NCBI GenBank assembly: GCA_020444245.1
Contig: JAHLLI010000002.1
Location: forward strand, 124,001-188,000
From: Actinomycetales bacterium
GTDB taxonomy: Bacteria; Actinomycetota; Actinomycetes; Actinomycetales; Cellulomonadaceae
DNA: 64,000 bases
Direction of reading: 5' to 3'
Shown here: positions 24,888 through 33,510 of the stretch, piece by piece
Layout: each line of letters begins with the position of its first letter
Numbering within the stretch: position 1 is the first letter of the stretch
Position numbers and translations under genes: made by a program
The notes under the pieces: model-generated
What the model was told of the DNA's origin: nothing
Databases searched by the model: none
What the model saw: the letters and a program-made list of their open reading frames with translations, nothing else

Positions 24888-27152
24888 GTGGATCGTGATC
24901 ATGGGGGCAGTCTCGGTCTCCCGCCGTCGCTGACGGTCGCGGCCACTCTGTTCGTGGCCGCCGCGTGGGCGGCGACCTGGGGCGGCGTGTGGCTGGTCGG
25001 GGCCGAGGCGGTGGCCCTGGTCCTGGTGACCTGGGCGCACCTGCAGATCGCCTACGTGGCGCGGCGCAGCGGCCGACGGCGCCCCGGTGAGCCCTGGGTG
25101 TGGCTGTCGAGCGCCAACGGCTTCGTCGTGGTCGCGGCCGCCATCGGCTTCCTCACGGATCTCGCTCTCCTGGCCGGGTGGCGGTCCGTCGCCACCGCGC
25201 TCGACCGGCCCTGGGTCGGTGCGGCCATGTGGGTCGCGGCGTCGCTGCTGCTGTGCCGGGGCCTGGCGCGGTGGGGCCGGCACGACGGCGCCGGGTCGGC
25301 CCGGGCCGACTGGCTCAACACGGTCGGGGTGGTGCTCGTCGTGGTCGCCGTCCTGGGCTCCGGGGCGATGCCGTGGGGTGGGCCCGCCGATCTCGCGCAG
25401 GCGGCCGCGGGGATCACCCTCGCGGCGGCCGCGCTCGTGCTCGCCGTGTCGGCCTGGCCGTCGCGGGGGCGCCCGACGTGGTGGCTCGTCGTCCTGTTCG
25501 GCGTCGCGGGTCTCGCCGAGGCGGTCGGCACCGGGCTCGCCTCGGTCCCGGGTGCCCGCGCGATGCCGGCGCTCGCCTGGGCCCTGGCGGCGCACGTCAT
25601 GGCGGCGGACGCCCGGGCGCCGGAGAGCCTGCGGCGCCGACCGACGGGCCTGAGCGCGTACACCCGCGCCGCGGCGAGCATCGCCGTGGTCGGCGTGCTG
25701 CTGCTCGTGCTCGACCGGGTGCGTGCCGCCTGGGCCGATGCGCCCGTCTGGTGGCCCGCGCCCGGCGCGACCTGGCTGTCGCCGGTCGCCGGGCTGGGCG
25801 TGCTCGTCCTCAGCGCCGGCCTCGTCCGAACGGTGGGGGACGTCGCGGCCGCCGCCCGGTTGCGTCGCGAGCTGGTCGTCGACGACCTCACCGGGCTCGC
25901 GAGCCGCCGGGCGCTGACGGCGCAGCTGGGCACGGATGGCGCCGGACGGTGCCTGGTCCTGGTGAACGTCGACGCTCCGACGGCGAGCCTCAACGCGCGC
26001 TTCGGGCACGGCGTCGGCGACGAGGCGCTGCGCGAGGTGGGCAGGACCCTGGTGGCCGCTGCGCCGCCCGGTGCGACGGTCTCGCGGCTGGACGGCGCGG
26101 AGTTCGCCGTGCTGATCCCCGGCGCCGATCGGCCTGCCGTCGACGTGGCCGACGCGCTCACGCGGGCCCTCGCTCAGGGCGTGTGGGCGGGCGGCGGGCT
26201 GGTGCGGGTGCGGGCCCGGTCGGGCGTGGCGGCTGCGGACGCGCAGGTCACGGGCGCGGAGCTGCTGCGGCGCGCCGCGGCCGCGATGCACGGGCGGGCC
26301 GACCGCGTCTCGGTGTACAGCGACGCGCTCGAGCGCCGCCACGTCGAGGACGCGAGCCTGCTGGACCACCTGCGTGCGGCGCTGGGGGGTGCGGCGCTAC
26401 CCGACCCGCTGGTCGTGCACTACCAGCCCCAGGTCTCGCTGGTCACGGGCCAGGTCACCGGCGCCGAGGCGCTGGTGCGGTGGCAGCACCCGAGCCACGG
26501 TCTGCTGCCACCTGCCGGGTTCCTCGGGCTCATCGAGCGGGACGGGCTGATGCCGGACCTCACGGTGCACGTGCTGCGGTCCGCGGCCGGGGCCTTCGCC
26601 CGCCGGGCGTGCGAGGGCCGACGACTGCGGGTCTCGGTGAACCTGTCGACGAGCGTCCTGACCGACCCCGGCCTGCTCCCGGCCCTCGACCAGGTCCTGG
26701 CCGAGACCTCGCTCGACCCCACCCGCCTGGTGCTGGAGATCACCGAGACGACCCTGATGGCGGATGCCGAGCGCGGCCTCGTCGCGGCCCGCGGGATCGC
26801 GGACCGGGGCGTCGGGCTGAGCATCGACGACTACGGCACCGGGTACTCCTCGCTCGCCTATCTCAACGACCTGCCGGCCCAGGAGCTCAAGATCGACCAG
26901 GCCTTCACCCGCCGGCTGGCCGCCGACCCGCGGACCGTCAAGATCATCGCCGCGACCGTCGAGCTCGCCCACAGCCTCGACCTGCGGGTGGTCGCCGAGG
27001 GGGTCGAGGACGCCCGCACGCTCGAGATCCTCGCCTCGCTGGGCTGCGACGAGACCCAGGGGTACCTGCACAGCTCGCCGCTGACGCTTGGCGAGCTGGA
27101 GCGGTGGTTGGTCGCGCGCCGCGAGCACGCCGCGGCGGGCGGCGTGTACTGA
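24888..27152 (+). CDS. Membrane GGDEF-EAL protein, likely phosphodiesterase
   Basis: A 754-residue protein. The N-terminal ~310 residues carry roughly nine transmembrane helices. A GGDEF domain follows with the active-site motif degraded to DGAEF (402-406), so cyclase activity is unlikely, although it may still bind GTP. The C-terminal EAL domain is canonical: E527-A-L529, VNLSTSV, LEITETT, DDYGTGYSSL, ELKID, AEGVED and TQGYL. The net activity expected is c-di-GMP hydrolysis. The GTG at 24888 is the likely start but has a poor ribosome-binding site. It completes the cluster of five c-di-GMP genes. Confidence 0.88.
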   Translation: MDRDHGGSLGLPPSLTVAATLFVAAAWAATWGGVWLVGAEAVALVLVTWAHLQIAYVARRSGRRRPGEPWVWLSSANGFVVVAAAIGFLTDLALLAGWRSVATALDRPWVGAAMWVAASLLLCRGLARWGRHDGAGSARADWLNTVGVVLVVVAVLGSGAMPWGGPADLAQAAAGITLAAAALVLAVSAWPSRGRPTWWLVVLFGVAGLAEAVGTGLASVPGARAMPALAWALAAHVMAADARAPESLRRRPTGLSAYTRAAASIAVVGVLLLVLDRVRAAWADAPVWWPAPGATWLSPVAGLGVLVLSAGLVRTVGDVAAAARLRRELVVDDLTGLASRRALTAQLGTDGAGRCLVLVNVDAPTASLNARFGHGVGDEALREVGRTLVAAAPPGATVSRLDGAEFAVLIPGADRPAVDVADALTRALAQGVWAGGGLVRVRARSGVAAADAQVTGAELLRRAAAAMHGRADRVSVYSDALERRHVEDASLLDHLRAALGGAALPDPLVVHYQPQVSLVTGQVTGAEALVRWQHPSHGLLPPAGFLGLIERDGLMPDLTVHVLRSAAGAFARRACEGRRLRVSVNLSTSVLTDPGLLPALDQVLAETSLDPTRLVLEITETTLMADAERGLVAARGIADRGVGLSIDDYGTGYSSLAYLNDLPAQELKIDQAFTRRLAADPRTVKIIAATVELAHSLDLRVVAEGVEDARTLEILASLGCDETQGYLHSSPLTLGELERWLVARREHAAAGGVY

Positions 27153-27234
27153 TCGCGGTCCGAGAGCGCGGTACATCCACACACCGATCCGGTTGCCCGT
27201 CCGGGTCATGGCGCCCGCCATGGGACCGGGGTGC

Positions 27235-27624
27235 TCAGGCCGAGCCGACGGAGGTCTCGACGTTGAGGATGTTCCCGTCCGGGTCGGTGAACCAGGCGGT
27301 GCGCCCGTCGCCCATGGTCGCGACGCCGTCGTCCCACTCGAGCCCCTCGGCCTCGAACTGGTCGAACGTCACGCCCCGGGCGCGCAGGTCCGCGATCTCG
27401 GCGTCGAAGCGGTCGGCGGGGATGTCGAACGAGATCGCGGTCGAGCGGCTGGTCCCGGCGAAGGCGGAGACGTAGACGAGGAACCGGGTGCCGCCGGCGG
27501 CGTAGATGGCGCCGCCGGGCGAGTCACCTGCGGGCGTGAACCCGAGCGTCCCCTCGTAGTAGGCCCGTGCGGCGTCCAGATCCTTCACGGCCAGAGTCGC
27601 CATGGCGTCGTGATCCGCGAGCAT
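27235..27624 (-). CDS. VOC/glyoxalase-fold family protein
   Basis: A 129-residue protein with the paired beta-alpha-beta-beta-beta modules of the vicinal oxygen chelate superfamily. Supporting segments are MATLAVKDLDAARAYYEGTL with LGF following, the RFLVYVSAF strand, and TAWFTDPDGNILNVE near the C-terminus. Only some of the usual metal ligands can be pointed to, so a binding or resistance role is as likely as lyase or dioxygenase activity. ATG 27624 is preceded by CGAGGAGG. It is divergent from the MFS exporter gene across about 100 bases; a shared regulation is possible. Confidence 0.8.
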   Translation of the reverse strand: MLADHDAMATLAVKDLDAARAYYEGTLGFTPAGDSPGGAIYAAGGTRFLVYVSAFAGTSRSTAISFDIPADRFDAEIADLRARGVTFDQFEAEGLEWDDGVATMGDGRTAWFTDPDGNILNVETSVGSA

Positions 27625-27721
27625 CGCTGCCTCCTCGGCGGGCCGGGCGGGGATCGTCCGGCCGGCTTTGTCACGGTACTCTCCGTGTGATCTGCACCAC
27701 AAGGTTGCAGGGAGGATCGGG

Positions 27722-29143
27722 ATGAGCGAGCTCGCCTACCGGTCCGGGGCCGGCCGGTGGGTGATCGCGATCACCGTCCTGGGCTCCGCGCTGGGGTTCC
27801 TCGACGCGACGGTGGTCAACGTCGCGCTGCCGGCGATCGGGGCGGACCTGGGCGCAGGGAGCGCCGGGCTGCAAGGGGTGCTCACCGGCTACCTGCTGAC
27901 CCTGTCCTCGTTCATCCTCATCGGCGGCGCCTACGCCGATCGCTTCGGGCGGCGCCGGGTCTTCATGATCGGCACCGGATGGTTCACGCTCGCCTCGATC
28001 GCGTGCGCGCTGGCGCCGACCGTCCCGATCCTGATCGCGGCGCGGCTCCTCCAAGGGGTCGGAGCCGCCCTGGTCACGCCGGGCAGCCTTGCGATCATCG
28101 AGGCGACGTTCCGTCCCAGCGACCGCTCGCGCGCCATCGGCGCCTGGGCGGGCCTGTCCGCGGTCGGTGCCGCCGCCGGGCCGCTGCTCGGTGGCCTGCT
28201 GGTCGACGCCGGCTCGTGGCGCGCCGTCTTCGCCCTGAACGTGCCGATCGGCGTGGCTGTCCTGCTCGTCGCGGCGCGGCACGTGCCGGAGTCGCGGGAT
28301 CCCGACGCCGCGCCAGGGTTGGACCTCCCTGGTGCGCTCCTGGCTGTTGTGGGCCTCGGAGGGCTGACCTACGTCCTCATCGACCCAGGGCACGGCGCCG
28401 CGTGGCGCGGGGCGGCGGTCGGGGTCGGGGCCCTCGGCGCGCTCGCCGCCTTCGTGGTGCGTGAGCTGCGGACCCCTGGCCCGATGGTGCCGATGTCGTT
28501 GTTCGCCGTTCGGCGGTTCACCGCGGCGAACCTGGTGACGTTCGCCGTCTACGGCACGCTCGGCGGGGTGATGTTCCTGCTCGTCGTCTACGTGCAGGTC
28601 GTGCTCGGCGAGAGTGCGCTCGTCGCGGGCGCCGCCACCTTGCCGATCACCCTGGCCGTGCTGGTGCTCTCCCCGGTGATGGGCGCGTCGGTCGAACGCT
28701 GGGGGCCGCGCCCGCCGCTCGTCGCCGGCCCGTCGCTGATCGCGGCCGGCGCCCTGCTCCTGTCCCGCCTGGGCCCTGGTAGCTCCGTGCCGGCTGCCGT
28801 GCTCCCGGGGGTCCTGGTGCTGGGGATCGGCCTCGGGGTGGCCGTCGCCCCGGTGACGTCGACCGCGCTGTCGTCGGTCCCCGAGCGGCACTCGGGCGTG
28901 GCGTCGGGCATCAACAACGCGACCGCGCGGCTCGCGACGCTCCTGGTGGTCGCGGGCCTGCCGGGCGCCGCCGGGCTGTCGGGCCACGGTCTGGAGGACC
29001 CCACGTCGCTCGCCCGCGGGTTCGGGGCGGCGATGGTGATGGCCGCGGCGCTCGCGGCGTCGGGCGCGGCGGTGGCGGCCGCCACGATCGGGCGGGGGCC
29101 GCTGCGGCCTGGGGCACTCGTCGCTGGCGTGCGCCCGCGGTGA
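27722..29143 (+). CDS. MFS drug-efflux transporter, DHA2 (14-TM) family
   Basis: A 473-residue membrane protein. The motif LDATVVNVALPAIGADL in TM1 is the DHA2/EmrB-QacA signature. GGAYADRFGRRRVF is the MFS motif A loop, and GAAAGPLLGGLLVD the motif C antiporter signature. About 13-14 helices are visible. It probably exports drugs or metabolites using the proton gradient; the substrate is unknown. ATG 27722 has a GGAGGATCGGG ribosome-binding site. No TetR or MarR regulator is adjacent. Confidence 0.9.
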   Translation: MSELAYRSGAGRWVIAITVLGSALGFLDATVVNVALPAIGADLGAGSAGLQGVLTGYLLTLSSFILIGGAYADRFGRRRVFMIGTGWFTLASIACALAPTVPILIAARLLQGVGAALVTPGSLAIIEATFRPSDRSRAIGAWAGLSAVGAAAGPLLGGLLVDAGSWRAVFALNVPIGVAVLLVAARHVPESRDPDAAPGLDLPGALLAVVGLGGLTYVLIDPGHGAAWRGAAVGVGALGALAAFVVRELRTPGPMVPMSLFAVRRFTAANLVTFAVYGTLGGVMFLLVVYVQVVLGESALVAGAATLPITLAVLVLSPVMGASVERWGPRPPLVAGPSLIAAGALLLSRLGPGSSVPAAVLPGVLVLGIGLGVAVAPVTSTALSSVPERHSGVASGINNATARLATLLVVAGLPGAAGLSGHGLEDPTSLARGFGAAMVMAAALAASGAAVAAATIGRGPLRPGALVAGVRPR

Positions 29144-29234
29144 TCGCCACCGCCACGCCATGAGCATCGACGCCTCGTGTCCACCCAGCGCCTCGCGCCG
29201 TGGGCCCAGGGGCTCCGCGCCGTCGTCGCGCCGG

Positions 29235-29909
29235 CTACTCCCGGCCCTCCTCCAGCGGGATGAGCATCGTCCGGAACGGGCCCGGTGCGGCGTGGATCTC
29301 CCAGATGCGCTGAGCCACGTCGTCGATGCCGTTCTCGAGCCGGAGCTTGGGGATGCCGCCGGGGATCACGAGCTGGACCACCCGGACCCCCTCGTCGGCC
29401 AGCGCGTCGTGGAGCATCTCGCCGTACGCGCTCTCCGCGGGGAACGCGACCGACGTGCCCGCGAAGTCGGGCCGCGACTTCACCGACGTGCCGCCGTTGA
29501 TGAGGATGATCGAGCCGTCGCCGGCCGCGCGCATCGCGGGCAGCACCGCCCGGGCCGCGTGGATGAGCCCCAGTGCCGAGAAGCTCAGCGCCTCCAGCGC
29601 CAGCTCGGGCGTCAGGTCGAGCACCGGCTTGAGGTACTCCCGCGACGGCAGGGGGCTGTACTGCAGCACGGTGATCGGGCCCAGGTCCGCGGCGGCGCGC
29701 GCGAGCGCGGACTCGAGGGACGCGGGGTCGCGGACGTCGGCCGAGTAGCCGCGCGCGGTCAGGCCGCCGGCCCCGAGCTCGGCGGCCAGCCCGTCCAGCT
29801 TCGCCTGGTCCCGGGAGATCAGGGCGATCGAGAAGCCCTCGGCGCCGAACCTGCGCGCGACCGCGGCTCCGAGGCCCGGTCCGGCTCCGACGATCGCGAT
29901 GGTGGGCAT
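29235..29909 (-). CDS. SDR-like protein with disrupted catalytic motif
   Basis: A 224-residue Rossmann-fold protein. The nucleotide-binding loop VGAGPGLGAAVARRF fits short-chain dehydrogenases, and ISRDQAKL suggests NADP(H) preference. The usual NNAG segment is replaced by QYSPLP. The YxxxK motif is reduced to Y162 without the Lys (SAYGEMLH). It is therefore probably a non-classical or inactive SDR. Such proteins occur in actinobacteria with no known substrate. ATG 29909 is preceded by GGGAGGACCCC. Confidence 0.75.
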   Translation of the reverse strand: MPTIAIVGAGPGLGAAVARRFGAEGFSIALISRDQAKLDGLAAELGAGGLTARGYSADVRDPASLESALARAAADLGPITVLQYSPLPSREYLKPVLDLTPELALEALSFSALGLIHAARAVLPAMRAAGDGSIILINGGTSVKSRPDFAGTSVAFPAESAYGEMLHDALADEGVRVVQLVIPGGIPKLRLENGIDDVAQRIWEIHAAPGPFRTMLIPLEEGRE

Positions 29910-29977
29910 GGGGTCCTCCCGGTCGAGTGGGTGTGTGGTTCGACCGTAGCGCGCGGCCCTCGGCGCTCGCCCTCCGA

Positions 29978-30748
29978 TCAGAGCTCTCTGCGACGGAACG
30001 CCGTCGCCGCGAGCGCGACGAGCCCGACCGACAGCGCGAGCGAGGTCACCACGGGCCACGCCACCGCGGGGTCCTGCCCGGCGGCGGCCGCGACGGCCTT
30101 CGAGGCCAGCCCGGCCGGCGTGTAGTCCGCGAGCGGCTGCCAGATCGCCGCGATCGAGGCCAGCACGTACACGCCCAGCCCGGCCCCTGCCGCCCCGGCG
30201 GCGGAGCTGATGAGCACCGACAGCAGCGTCATGACGGCGACGAACTGGATGGCGAGCACGAGCCACACCAGGGCGGCGGACCACAGCGCGGCGCCGGGCG
30301 CCGTGTCGAACATGGCGGCCGTCAGCCCCCAGGTCAGCAGTGTCCCCACCAGCAGCAGCGTCGCGACGAACGCGGCGTTGACCACGGCCTTGACCACCAC
30401 GAACGCGCTGCGCGAGACGGGCTTGGTGAGCACCAGGACGGCCGTGCCGCTGCGCCGCTCGGCCGAGACGAGGCCGCCGTAGATGATGATCAGCGCGAAC
30501 AGTGCGATCTGGGTGAGGTTCTGCGCCCACTGCCCGTAGGCGTCGAGGTAGGTCGGCGTCGGGATCTCCAGGCCGCTGAGCTGGTCGCCCGCGACGGCCT
30601 GCACGATCTGCGGTGTGTACCGCGCGAGCGGCGGACCGGTCACCGCGAAGAACACGAGGATCCCGGGCAGCACCCACCGGCGCCAGGTGCGCCAGATCTC
30701 CTGGGCCTCCTTGCGGGCGAACACGGTGAACCCGCTGGACCGGCTCAT
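29978..30748 (-). CDS. ABC transporter permease (ABC-2 type)
   Basis: A 256-residue protein with six transmembrane helices and a cytoplasmic N-terminus beginning FTVFARKEAQEIWRTWRRWV. The segment LVSAERRSGTAVLVLTKPVS is the hallmark of ABC-2/ABC-transporter-5 type permeases. It should form the membrane channel of an exporter with the ATPase encoded upstream. The start overlaps the end of that gene by 4 bases. It is the last gene of a five-gene PadR-controlled operon. Confidence 0.88.
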   Translation of the reverse strand: MSRSSGFTVFARKEAQEIWRTWRRWVLPGILVFFAVTGPPLARYTPQIVQAVAGDQLSGLEIPTPTYLDAYGQWAQNLTQIALFALIIIYGGLVSAERRSGTAVLVLTKPVSRSAFVVVKAVVNAAFVATLLLVGTLLTWGLTAAMFDTAPGAALWSAALVWLVLAIQFVAVMTLLSVLISSAAGAAGAGLGVYVLASIAAIWQPLADYTPAGLASKAVAAAAGQDPAVAWPVVTSLALSVGLVALAATAFRRREL

Positions 30749-31680
30749 CGGCGCTCACCTCCGACGAGCTCGACGAAGACCTCTTCGAGCCCCATCTCGC
30801 CTGCCTCCAGACGTGCCAGGCCGATCCCCTGCCCGGCGACGATCGCCGGGATGTCGTGCTGGGCCGCAACGGCGTCGGTCACCGTGACCTCGATCGAGCC
30901 GTTGGGCCCGCGGACGACCGACGCGGCCCACGGCCGTGCGGCGAGGAGCGCGGCGAGCTCGTCGGCGCCGTCGGTGACCTCGACGACGACCTTGCGCTCG
31001 CCGTAGGCCGCCGTGAGCTCGGCGATGGGGGCCTGCGCGACGACGCGGCCGTGGTCGAGGATCGCGACGGCGTCGCAGACCCGTTCGACGTCGCCGAGGA
31101 TGTGGGTGGAGAAGAACACCGTCGTGCGTCCCCGCAGCGACGCGATCATCTCGAGCAGGTCCTTGCGACCCATCGGGTCCAGCGCGCTGGTCGGCTCGTC
31201 CAGCAGCAGCAGCCGCGGCGCGTTCACCAGAGCCTGCGCGACACCCAAGCGCTGCTTCATGCCGCGCGAGAACCCCCCGACCCGGGAGGTCACCCCGGTC
31301 AGGCCCGCGAGGTCGAGCAGCATCGCGACCCGCTGGTCCAGCAGCGTGCCGCGCAGCCCGAACAACGAGCCGGCGAAGCGCAGGAAGTCCTCGGCGGTCA
31401 TCCAGTCGTAGAAGCCGGGCACGTCGGGCAGGAAGCCGACCTCGGCGCGCACCAGGTTGCCGGCCTGCGTGACGTCGCGGCCCAGCACCTCCGCCGTGCC
31501 GCTCGTGGGCTGCGCCAGGCCCGTGATCAGGCGCAGCATCGTCGTCTTGCCTGCGCCGTTGGGACCGAGGAAGCCGAAGATCGACCCCTCGGGCACGGTG
31601 AGGTCCACGCCGTCCAGTGCCCGCGTGTCGCCGTAGACCTTGGTCAGCGCGGTGGTGCGGATCGCGGCGGGGGCGCTCAT
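30745..31680 (-). CDS. ABC transporter ATP-binding protein
   Basis: A 311-residue cytoplasmic ATPase. The Walker A motif is GPNGAGKT (39-46), the signature is FSRGMKQRLG (137-146; S-R-G in place of S-G-G), Walker B ends LLLLDEP (D161-E162), and the switch His is in FFSTHILGD. The C-terminal ~80 residues resemble the regulatory tail of CcmA/NatA-type exporter ATPases. It pairs with the permease gene downstream. The start overlaps the PLDN-gene end by 4 bases. Confidence 0.92.
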   Translation of the reverse strand: MSAPAAIRTTALTKVYGDTRALDGVDLTVPEGSIFGFLGPNGAGKTTMLRLITGLAQPTSGTAEVLGRDVTQAGNLVRAEVGFLPDVPGFYDWMTAEDFLRFAGSLFGLRGTLLDQRVAMLLDLAGLTGVTSRVGGFSRGMKQRLGVAQALVNAPRLLLLDEPTSALDPMGRKDLLEMIASLRGRTTVFFSTHILGDVERVCDAVAILDHGRVVAQAPIAELTAAYGERKVVVEVTDGADELAALLAARPWAASVVRGPNGSIEVTVTDAVAAQHDIPAIVAGQGIGLARLEAGEMGLEEVFVELVGGERR

Positions 31681-32021
31681 CGAGGTCCTGCGCTGCGGCC
31701 GTCGGGGTTCTGGCCGTCGTCGCGACGCCCGTAGAGCGAGTCGGCGATGTCCGCGGCGCGGGCCGCCGACGGCGCCGGCGGCTGCGCGGCGTCCTGGACC
31801 GGTGCGGGTTTGCGGCCGACCACGAAGTACAGGATCGCGCCGAGCAGGTTGACCAGCAGGATCACCGCCACCCACACCCACTTGTTGCCGGTCGCGACAC
31901 GGTCGGCGGGGCGTCGGTAGAGGTCGACCAGGGCGGCCACGTCGAGCGCGAGCTGGGCGATGCCCAGGACCACCATGGCCACGACCAGCCCGACGGGGAG
32001 GTCGGACAGCTGCACGTTCAT
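31677..32021 (-). CDS. Small membrane protein with PLD-nuclease N-terminal-type domain
   Basis: A 114-residue protein. Two transmembrane helices (~10-32 and ~46-66) bracket a loop with RVATGNKWVWVAVILLVNLL ending in GAILYFVVGRK, the signature of the PLDc_N membrane module found upstream of cardiolipin synthase-type domains. No catalytic domain follows, only a Pro/Ala-rich tail. In this family such stand-alone modules accompany ABC exporters. It overlaps both neighbours by 4 bases, so tight coupling with the transporter is expected. Confidence 0.8.
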   Translation of the reverse strand: MNVQLSDLPVGLVVAMVVLGIAQLALDVAALVDLYRRPADRVATGNKWVWVAVILLVNLLGAILYFVVGRKPAPVQDAAQPPAPSAARAADIADSLYGRRDDGQNPDGRSAGPR

Positions 32022-32971
32022 CGTGCGGTTCCTTTCGAGGGGGAGGAGGAGAGGTCTCGTCGTTGCTCGGCCGCCCGGCCACGCCGGGACACGGTCACGA
32101 GCAGACCGAAGGGCAGCACCACGAAGGCGGCGACCCCGGCCCAGGTCGGCCAGACGCCCGATCCGCCGCGGACGGTGAACAGGGTCTGGGCGTAGATCGA
32201 CACGGCCAACGCCGTGAGGCCGAGGCTCACGGCGGACGCGGCGACGCGCGCGAACGGATGCCGTCCGCGCAGGTGGACCGCCGCGGCGAGCAGCACCGGG
32301 ACGACGCCGATCACACCCACGGCGATCACGGCCGCGGCCGGGCTGCCGAAGCCGTCGGGGCGGCCGTTCAGGCCCCAGTGCGTGGGCACCGTGGCGGGCA
32401 ACGTCGTCCAGGTGGCGGCGACCAGCGCGCCGAGCGCCACCGCGGCCGCGACCGGAGCCGCGAGCGTCGCGGCGACGACGCGCGATCCGGCCGACGTGAA
32501 GGGGTCGTCCTCGTCGTCGGGCCGGACCAGCCGGGTCCTGACCGCGAGCGCACCGAAGTTGACGGTCCAGCCGAGCCCGAGCACCTTGGGGACCAGGATC
32601 TTCGGGTTGGTCGGGTCCCACACGCGGCGCGCGAGCCGGTCGGAGGTCGGCGGCCGGACGTCGTACGGCATCCCCAGGACCCTTCCGACGAGGCCGTCGG
32701 GGCCCTGCGGGCCGGCGGTCGCGTCGTCGGCGAAGGCCTGGGCGAGCGCTTCCGGTGTGCCGAGCTCGGCGAGGGCGTCGGTCGCGTCCGCTGCGGTGTG
32801 CGCCGTGGCGTGGAGCCGCTCGTCCACGTGGGCGCGCAGCTCCGCGAGGTCGTCGGGAGCGATCGAGGTGCCGTGGCCGGCCGCCGCGGTGCGCAGTCGG
32901 TCGAAGTACTCGTCGATGACGGCGGCGGCGTCGGGGGTGTCGCCGGGCGGGATCGGGGCGCGGTCAGTCAT
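32018..32971 (-). CDS. HAAS-DUF5808-DUF1648-type membrane protein
   Basis: A 317-residue protein. The N-terminal ~90 residues form a cytoplasmic helical domain (VIDEYFDRLRTAAAGHG, VDERLHATAHTAADATDALA) like the HAAS signalling domain coded next to PadR regulators. RVWDPTNPKILVPKVLGLGW matches DUF5808, and VPTHWGLNGRPDGFGS matches DUF1648. Four transmembrane helices follow. Known HAAS/PadR neighbours suggest it senses a membrane state and modulates PadR; that is inference. It overlaps padR by 8 bases and the next gene by 4. Confidence 0.82.
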   Translation of the reverse strand: MTDRAPIPPGDTPDAAAVIDEYFDRLRTAAAGHGTSIAPDDLAELRAHVDERLHATAHTAADATDALAELGTPEALAQAFADDATAGPQGPDGLVGRVLGMPYDVRPPTSDRLARRVWDPTNPKILVPKVLGLGWTVNFGALAVRTRLVRPDDEDDPFTSAGSRVVAATLAAPVAAAVALGALVAATWTTLPATVPTHWGLNGRPDGFGSPAAAVIAVGVIGVVPVLLAAAVHLRGRHPFARVAASAVSLGLTALAVSIYAQTLFTVRGGSGVWPTWAGVAAFVVLPFGLLVTVSRRGRAAEQRRDLSSSPSKGTAR

Positions 32972-33314
32972 GGGGTGCGTCCGTTCCGAGCAGCGTGTCC
33001 ATGTCGTCCTTCATGCCGTTCCAGACCCGGGCCATGTCGACGAAGGTCTGCTCGCCGTCGGGGGAGAGGCGGTAGTACTTGCGCGGGGGCCCGACGGGAG
33101 ACTCCCGCCAGGCCGACGTGATGAGCCCGGACTTCCTGAGCCGGGAGAGCAGCGGGTAGGCGGTGCCGGGGCTGATCGCCAGCCCCGGGTGCTCCGCGAG
33201 CCGGTCGACGATCTCGCCGCCATAGGCCTCGCCCCGGTGCAGGAGCGCGAGGATCGCGAGCTCGACGACACCCTTGCGGAGCTGGGACGACGCCGCCTCG
33301 GTCGCGTTCGTCAT
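32964..33314 (-). CDS. PadR-family transcriptional regulator
   Basis: A 116-residue winged-helix repressor. LRKGVVELAILALLHRGEAY through LAISPGTAYPLLSRLRKSGL is the PadR DNA-binding domain, and GPPRKYYRLSPDGEQTF the wing. A short C-terminal dimerisation helix ends the protein, as in PadR-s1 types. It is the first gene of the coupled exporter operon and most likely represses it. A palindromic site upstream at 33373-33393 is a candidate operator. ATG 33314. Confidence 0.92.
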   Translation of the reverse strand: MTNATEAASSQLRKGVVELAILALLHRGEAYGGEIVDRLAEHPGLAISPGTAYPLLSRLRKSGLITSAWRESPVGPPRKYYRLSPDGEQTFVDMARVWNGMKDDMDTLLGTDAPHD

Positions 33315-33372
33315 GGGGCTCCGTCTCCGCTCGCACGCCGACCGCTAGACGGCGCAGCCGGGTTCCTGGTGA

Positions 33373-33393
33373 TGCACGGTAGACGGTAGTGCA
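33373..33393. promoter_or_regulatory. Candidate PadR operator
   Basis: TGCAC (33373-33377) and GTGCA (33389-33393) are inverted arms around an 11-base spacer that itself repeats ACGGTAG. It lies ~60 bases upstream of the padR ATG, where PadR autorepression sites usually sit. The assignment is from position and symmetry only. Confidence 0.35.
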
Positions 33394-33510
33394 AGGTACC
33401 GAGGGTTCGCAAGCCGGGCGTCGGCGGGCTCGGCGTCGTGCCGGTGCGCAGGGTCCTGCCCCCTCGCGGCGGTCCGGACGGCGAGGGGGCGAGGACTCGT
33501 GCGACCGTCG

